Source of the DNA: an uncultured Lachnoanaerobaculum sp.
Lineage (GTDB): Bacteria; Bacillota; Clostridia; Lachnospirales; Lachnospiraceae
Assembly: GCA_916720285.1 (NCBI GenBank)
Contig: CAKAQP010000064.1
Coordinates: 1 to 11,192, forward strand
Reading direction: 5' to 3'
DNA length: 11,192 nt
Shown: positions 7,474-11,192 of the stretch, one piece after another
Numbering within the stretch: the stretch's first letter is position 1
Layout of the letters: each line of letters opens with the position of its first letter
Position numbers and translations under genes: made by a program
Notes under the pieces: model-generated
What the model was told of the DNA's origin: nothing
The model's input: only the letters and a program-made list of their open reading frames with translations
The model's database searches: none

Positions 7474-8991
7474 TCAAAAAGTTCTTATCTGCTTCAAAAT
7501 AAATTCTATTCCGAAGATTTCTCTGAAAAAATCTCTGTGAGAATTAAAGCTTAGTATTTCAAGACTCAAATCACCCATGTAATTCACTTCAAGTTTCAGC
7601 TTATTTTCATCTAATTTCAATATAAAATTCTTTATTTTCTGCTTATGAGATCTGTCAAGTGCATTTGCCATTTGCAGTATTGCACTTAATTTTGCAAGCC
7701 TGATATCTCTTTTATTATAAATATTTTCTTCATTATCAATATTTGATATTTCAGCCATAAGCATTCTCTCATCATGAGATATACCTATAATCTCTCCTGA
7801 TGATATGATATTGTAGGTGGCTGTATCACTGTTTTTCATATTTATAAACTTACCGATATTATGAAGTATGGCGGCTATTTGTACCAAAAGCCTGTCTCTT
7901 TCCGTTAAGCCGCTGACCTCTTTTATGGCATCAAATATAAGAAGAGCATTCTTTTCCACCGCACCGGTATGTTTACTGTTTCCTCTGTATCTTTTGGCAA
8001 GATTTTTTGATGCCGCAATTATATCTTCTTCAAAATTATGACCTACACTTATGATTCCGGTTTTCTTTGCATACTCTGCCGCAATACCGTCTATTAAAAG
8101 CGTACCCGGCATCCATATTTCCTTAGCATTAAACAGATCAAAAATTCTTTGAAAAATAAGCACACTCGGCAAAATCATCTTTGCATAATTTTTACTTACA
8201 CCAAGTATATTCTCTATTTCCTCAACACTCTTTCCGCGTATTCTATCAAACAATTTAATAAATCTCTCATAATCTATTATCATATCTGTGGATTCATGAT
8301 CCATATATCTGAATACATGCATAAGAGGTTCTCCGATACCGATTATAGTCTTTACCTTTTTATTCTTAAGATAAATCTTCTTAAATGTATTAAGATCGTT
8401 ATCTATAAGCTCTGTAAGTACATTATGCTTTTTTTCATTGATATTATCAATCTCTTCCACCATCTCTCGAAGTCTTAAAACTCCAAGTGATAAATTTTGT
8501 GTGCTCTGTATTGCACCGTTATCGTAAAGAGTAAGCTGCATACTTCCAAATCCGACATCGGCAATAGCGGTACCGCTCTTTATATATTTCTCAAACAGCT
8601 CACCTTTTGAATCAATAGACATATAATTGATAAATCTTTGCTCGGAGTTTGATATTATACTTATATCAATCCCAGCTCTTACCTTTATCTGGTCAAGCAC
8701 CTGCATATTGTTTGAGGCTTCTCTCATGGCGCTGGTCGCATATGCCTTATACGCATCCACCTTATAGCTATGCATTATTTTCTTAAAATCCGATAAAATA
8801 TCACATAGCTCATCTATCATTTCATAACTGATTTTTCCGAATTTATAGGTATCGCTGCCAAGCGCAATAGTATGCTTGACATAATCAATTCTCTTTATTC
8901 CTGATTTACTTGCTATCTCATAAATTCCAAGTTCAAGCTCAAATGAGCCTACATCAATCGCCGCAAAATATTTTATCCCACTCTTTTCCAT
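7474..8991 (-). CDS. ppx: Divergent Ppx/GppA-family protein with HD-like C-terminal domain
   Basis: The Ppx/GppA family degrades polyphosphate or pppGpp with an ASKHA-fold ATPase-like core. The 505 residues fit the long form, with the core at about 1-310 and an HD-like domain at about 335-460. Core motifs are recognisable but altered. The first phosphate loop is DVGSFE (13-18) where DxGSNS is usual. The acidic pair of the SGxEEA region reads Glu117-Gln118. The second loop is DVGFGSMQ (145-152) where DIGGGSxE is usual. GVLRLRE (170-176) is normal. In the HD-like domain His341 and His377 are kept, but by my alignment Asn378 and Asn443 replace two metal-binding aspartates. Residues 40-125, including ISYEMIDELC and YATSAMRE, match the family well. 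The ATG follows GGAG by a few bases. Adjacency to ppk1 supports a polyphosphate role; whether it still hydrolyses polyphosphate or instead binds and senses it is uncertain. Confidence 0.85.
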   Translation of the reverse strand: MEKSGIKYFAAIDVGSFELELGIYEIASKSGIKRIDYVKHTIALGSDTYKFGKISYEMIDELCDILSDFKKIMHSYKVDAYKAYATSAMREASNNMQVLDQIKVRAGIDISIISNSEQRFINYMSIDSKGELFEKYIKSGTAIADVGFGSMQLTLYDNGAIQSTQNLSLGVLRLREMVEEIDNINEKKHNVLTELIDNDLNTFKKIYLKNKKVKTIIGIGEPLMHVFRYMDHESTDMIIDYERFIKLFDRIRGKSVEEIENILGVSKNYAKMILPSVLIFQRIFDLFNAKEIWMPGTLLIDGIAAEYAKKTGIISVGHNFEEDIIAASKNLAKRYRGNSKHTGAVEKNALLIFDAIKEVSGLTERDRLLVQIAAILHNIGKFINMKNSDTATYNIISSGEIIGISHDERMLMAEISNIDNEENIYNKRDIRLAKLSAILQMANALDRSHKQKIKNFILKLDENKLKLEVNYMGDLSLEILSFNSHRDFFREIFGIEFILKQIRTF

Positions 8992-9004
8992 ACGCTCTCC
9001 AAGT

Positions 9005-10276
9005 CTATTGACTCTGTAAATAAGTTATAAATTGTGTTGCACTTCTTCCCGACATACCTCCGTGAGATAATTCCCACATATTGGCTTTTGAAAGTATTTC
9101 ACTCTCATCCATATCTATATTATTCTTCTTTGCCAAAGAAAGTACAATAGAGTTAAACTCTCTTTTATCCGGTGAACCGTAATAAATTTTTTCACCGAAT
9201 CTTGCAGATAATGAAAGCTTCTCCTCAACAGTATCTCTTGTATGAAGTTCTTCATCTGTTTCAGTCTTATCTCTGAAACTTTCTCTGATAAGATGTCTTC
9301 TGTTGCTTGTAGCATATATCAATACATTCTCAGGTCTTCTTCCAAATCCTCCTTCCAGAATCGCCTTTAAATATTTATATTCAAGCTCAGACTCTTCAAA
9401 GCTTAAATCATCCATATATATTATAAACTTGTAATTCCTGTCTTTAAGCTGTTCAAGTATATCGGATAAATATCTGAATTGATGCTTATAGATTTCAATA
9501 ATCCTAAGCCCTTTATCATAGTACTCATTTACAATAGCTTTTACACTTGAAGATTTTCCGGTTCCGGCATCTCCGTACAATAAACAGTTATTTGCAGGTT
9601 TACCGTTTATAAAACTCTCTGTATTGTCTGTAAGTTTTTTCTTTTGAAGATCATAACCGATTATATCATTCAAATAAACATGCTCGACTCTGGTTATCGG
9701 TATTATATTTGCGGTCTTTAAATCAGTACCTTCTTCTATACGAAAAGCTTTATTTAAACCAAACTTCCCTACACCATACTCCTTATAAAATTCAGTTATT
9801 ATATCTTTAAACTCATTGTCTGAGTCCGCCTCAATAAGTTGCTTTGAAAGTCTTAGAATCCTGTCTCTTACTCTGGTGTTTACAAGCTTTGAATCTCTTC
9901 CGTTACCTTCATAATGATATATCTCTCTTAACAAATCGCCGTTAATATTAGGTACAAATTGAATCAACTCTCTTAATATTTTAAAATCATGTATTGCAAA
10001 CGTATTTATACTTCCTGAAGTTTCACCTACAATCTCTGTAGCTTTTGAGTATACATTCTCATTATATGCAAGTGCCAATGCAAGTATATTAGCCCAAAGA
10101 TTTCCGTGAATACCGTACTCACCGGCAACTTCAAGCATCTTTGATATGGTTTTACTTATATTGGTGCTGTTCTTATCCAAAGCACAAAACATTCTTATTG
10201 TGTCTTCAAACTTCAAGTCTCTGTATAATATCAAATCGTCTATCTTTGAATCTTTGCATGCTTTTATACTGTACAT
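9005..10276 (-). CDS. DUF815-family AAA+ ATPase of unknown role
   Basis: This 423-residue protein looks like a DUF815 member, a group of predicted P-loop ATPases without an established function. Residues 1-190 are a largely helical N-terminal region of unknown role. The AAA+ module follows: Walker A GDAGTGKS (235-242), Walker B FIIYMDDLSFE (284-294), a sensor-1-like Asn325 in IYATSNRRHL, a probable arginine finger Arg359 in SLSARFGE, and a sensor-2-like Arg411 in HGGMSGRSATQF. No signal peptide or membrane span is visible, so it should be cytoplasmic. The ATG has a strong ribosome binding site (AAGGAGG). It sits 19 nt after pheA and 13 nt before ppx, as expected inside an operon. The catalytic motifs look complete, so it probably hydrolyses ATP. 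Its substrate or partner cannot be read from the sequence. Confidence 0.85.
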   Translation of the reverse strand: MYSIKACKDSKIDDLILYRDLKFEDTIRMFCALDKNSTNISKTISKMLEVAGEYGIHGNLWANILALALAYNENVYSKATEIVGETSGSINTFAIHDFKILRELIQFVPNINGDLLREIYHYEGNGRDSKLVNTRVRDRILRLSKQLIEADSDNEFKDIITEFYKEYGVGKFGLNKAFRIEEGTDLKTANIIPITRVEHVYLNDIIGYDLQKKKLTDNTESFINGKPANNCLLYGDAGTGKSSSVKAIVNEYYDKGLRIIEIYKHQFRYLSDILEQLKDRNYKFIIYMDDLSFEESELEYKYLKAILEGGFGRRPENVLIYATSNRRHLIRESFRDKTETDEELHTRDTVEEKLSLSARFGEKIYYGSPDKREFNSIVLSLAKKNNIDMDESEILSKANMWELSHGGMSGRSATQFITYLQSQ

Positions 10277-10295
10277 ATTTCCTCCTTAGGCTACA

Positions 10296-11192
10296 TTAAT
10301 TATTTGAACAATAGTTTCCCAAAATCTTTAAAAAAGGCACTTTATTTTTAAGTGTTTCAAGCACATTTGAAACATTTGACGAGTTTAGATTCGCCTCAAT
10401 ATCTATAAAAAATCTGTACTCAAATGTTTTCTCGGGTATAGGTCTTGATTCTATTTTTAAAAGATTCAATCCGTTTAAGACAAATATTCCGAGAATATTA
10501 TACAGCATACCTTTTTCATGTGGAAGTTCCAATATAAGGCTGAGTTTATTTGAGCCTTTCGAAAAAATCTTTTCCTTACTTAATACTACAAATCTTGTTG
10601 TATTATTGGAATTTCTGTTAATTCCCATGTCTAAAATATCCAGACCGTAAAGCTTTGCTGAAAGCTCGGAAGCAATTGCCGCTTGCTCGATCTTACCTTC
10701 ATTTTTTACTTTTTTCGCAGACACGGCAGTGTTTAAAAGACTGATCTGACTCCATTCAGGATGTTCTTTCAAATAAGAAGCACATTGCATTAAAGCCTGG
10801 GGATGAGAATATACTCTTTTGATATCAGAAAAGTTTGCCCCCTTTATACCCAAAAGACAGTGACTGATATGTAAATCATATTCCGCTACAATTACTACAT
10901 CTTTTTTTAAAAGCAAATCGAAAATATCTGTAACAATCCCGGCAGATGAATTCTCAATCGGTACAACACAGTATGACGCTTCACCGTTTAAAACGGAATT
11001 TATAGCATCTTCAAAAGTATTTACATTCTCTGTATCTGCATCTGGAAATAATGTCTGTGTTACTATATGTGAATATGCACCTTCCACACCCTGATAAACT
11101 ATTTTTTTTATATCGGAATCCATATATTCTTTGCATTTAAATCCGCTTGGAATATCGTTAAATTTAATTTCCTCAAGTCTTTGCATAGTACT
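10296..11192 (-). CDS. pheA: Prephenate dehydratase, probably the C-terminal part of a P-protein
   Basis: Prephenate dehydratase converts prephenate to phenylpyruvate in phenylalanine synthesis. Counting from an internal ATG at 11186, the catalytic domain starts at KKIVYQGVEGAYSH (27-40). It continues with PIENSSAGIV (76-85) and VYSHPQALMQC (125-135), and contains the catalytic TRF motif (197-199) in NNTTRFVVLS. A C-terminal ACT domain (about 214-290) has PHEKGMLYNIL and ESRP (246-249), the phenylalanine-binding motifs, so feedback inhibition is expected. The frame stays open through the last six bases of the window (Ser-Thr before the Met), and those bases contain no ribosome binding site. 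The extra ~26 residues before the domain, beginning MQRLEE, resemble the end of a chorismate mutase domain. The gene is therefore probably a fused chorismate mutase-prephenate dehydratase cut by the window edge. It is the first visible gene of the minus-strand cluster. Confidence 0.93.
   Translation of the reverse strand, partial: STMQRLEEIKFNDIPSGFKCKEYMDSDIKKIVYQGVEGAYSHIVTQTLFPDADTENVNTFEDAINSVLNGEASYCVVPIENSSAGIVTDIFDLLLKKDVVIVAEYDLHISHCLLGIKGANFSDIKRVYSHPQALMQCASYLKEHPEWSQISLLNTAVSAKKVKNEGKIEQAAIASELSAKLYGLDILDMGINRNSNNTTRFVVLSKEKIFSKGSNKLSLILELPHEKGMLYNILGIFVLNGLNLLKIESRPIPEKTFEYRFFIDIEANLNSSNVSNVLETLKNKVPFLKILGNYCSNN

Overview
The window is an AT-rich stretch of ordinary chromosome from a Gram-positive anaerobe. 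It is most likely Clostridia, and within that probably Lachnospiraceae. The evidence is A/T-ending codons, strong AGGAGG-type ribosome binding sites, a class B sortase, a YfhO-type membrane protein, and a divergent Ppx/GppA protein with an HD-like C-terminus of a kind I associate with Lachnospiraceae. The family assignment is inference. I see no mobile element, CRISPR array, tRNA or rRNA, and no gene-free stretch longer than about 140 bases.

Layout. Bases 1-2593 (minus) hold most of a large multi-spanning YfhO-family protein, whose acidic C-terminal tail is cut by the window edge. A 125-bp divergent promoter region (2594-2718) separates it from a class B sortase (2719-3516, plus). Each of the two promoters contains a 9-nt homopolymer, and the two tracts form the arms of an inverted repeat. 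Next comes a branched-chain amino acid unit, ilvN-ilvC (3658-5239, plus). It has its own strong promoter, a 19-bp palindrome upstream and a short Leu/Ile-codon-rich leader, and it ends at a clear intrinsic terminator (5255-5283). Facing it from the right is a tight minus-strand cluster read pheA, a DUF815 AAA+ ATPase, ppx, ppk1 (11192 down to 5287). The gaps are 19, 13 and 18 nt, so it looks like one operon whose promoter lies beyond the right edge.

How the genes work together. YfhO and the sortase both act at the cell surface. IlvN is the valine-sensing subunit of acetohydroxyacid synthase and IlvC is the next enzyme of valine/isoleucine synthesis; the catalytic partner IlvB is not beside them. 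PPK1 makes polyphosphate and the Ppx-like protein would degrade or sense it, although several of its conserved acidic and metal-binding positions are substituted. Why prephenate dehydratase and a DUF815 ATPase share their operon is unknown.

I found no clearly new system. The observations most worth a second look are the substituted Ppx, the pheA-DUF815-ppx-ppk1 linkage, the ilvN upstream region and the paired A9 tracts in the divergent promoters.
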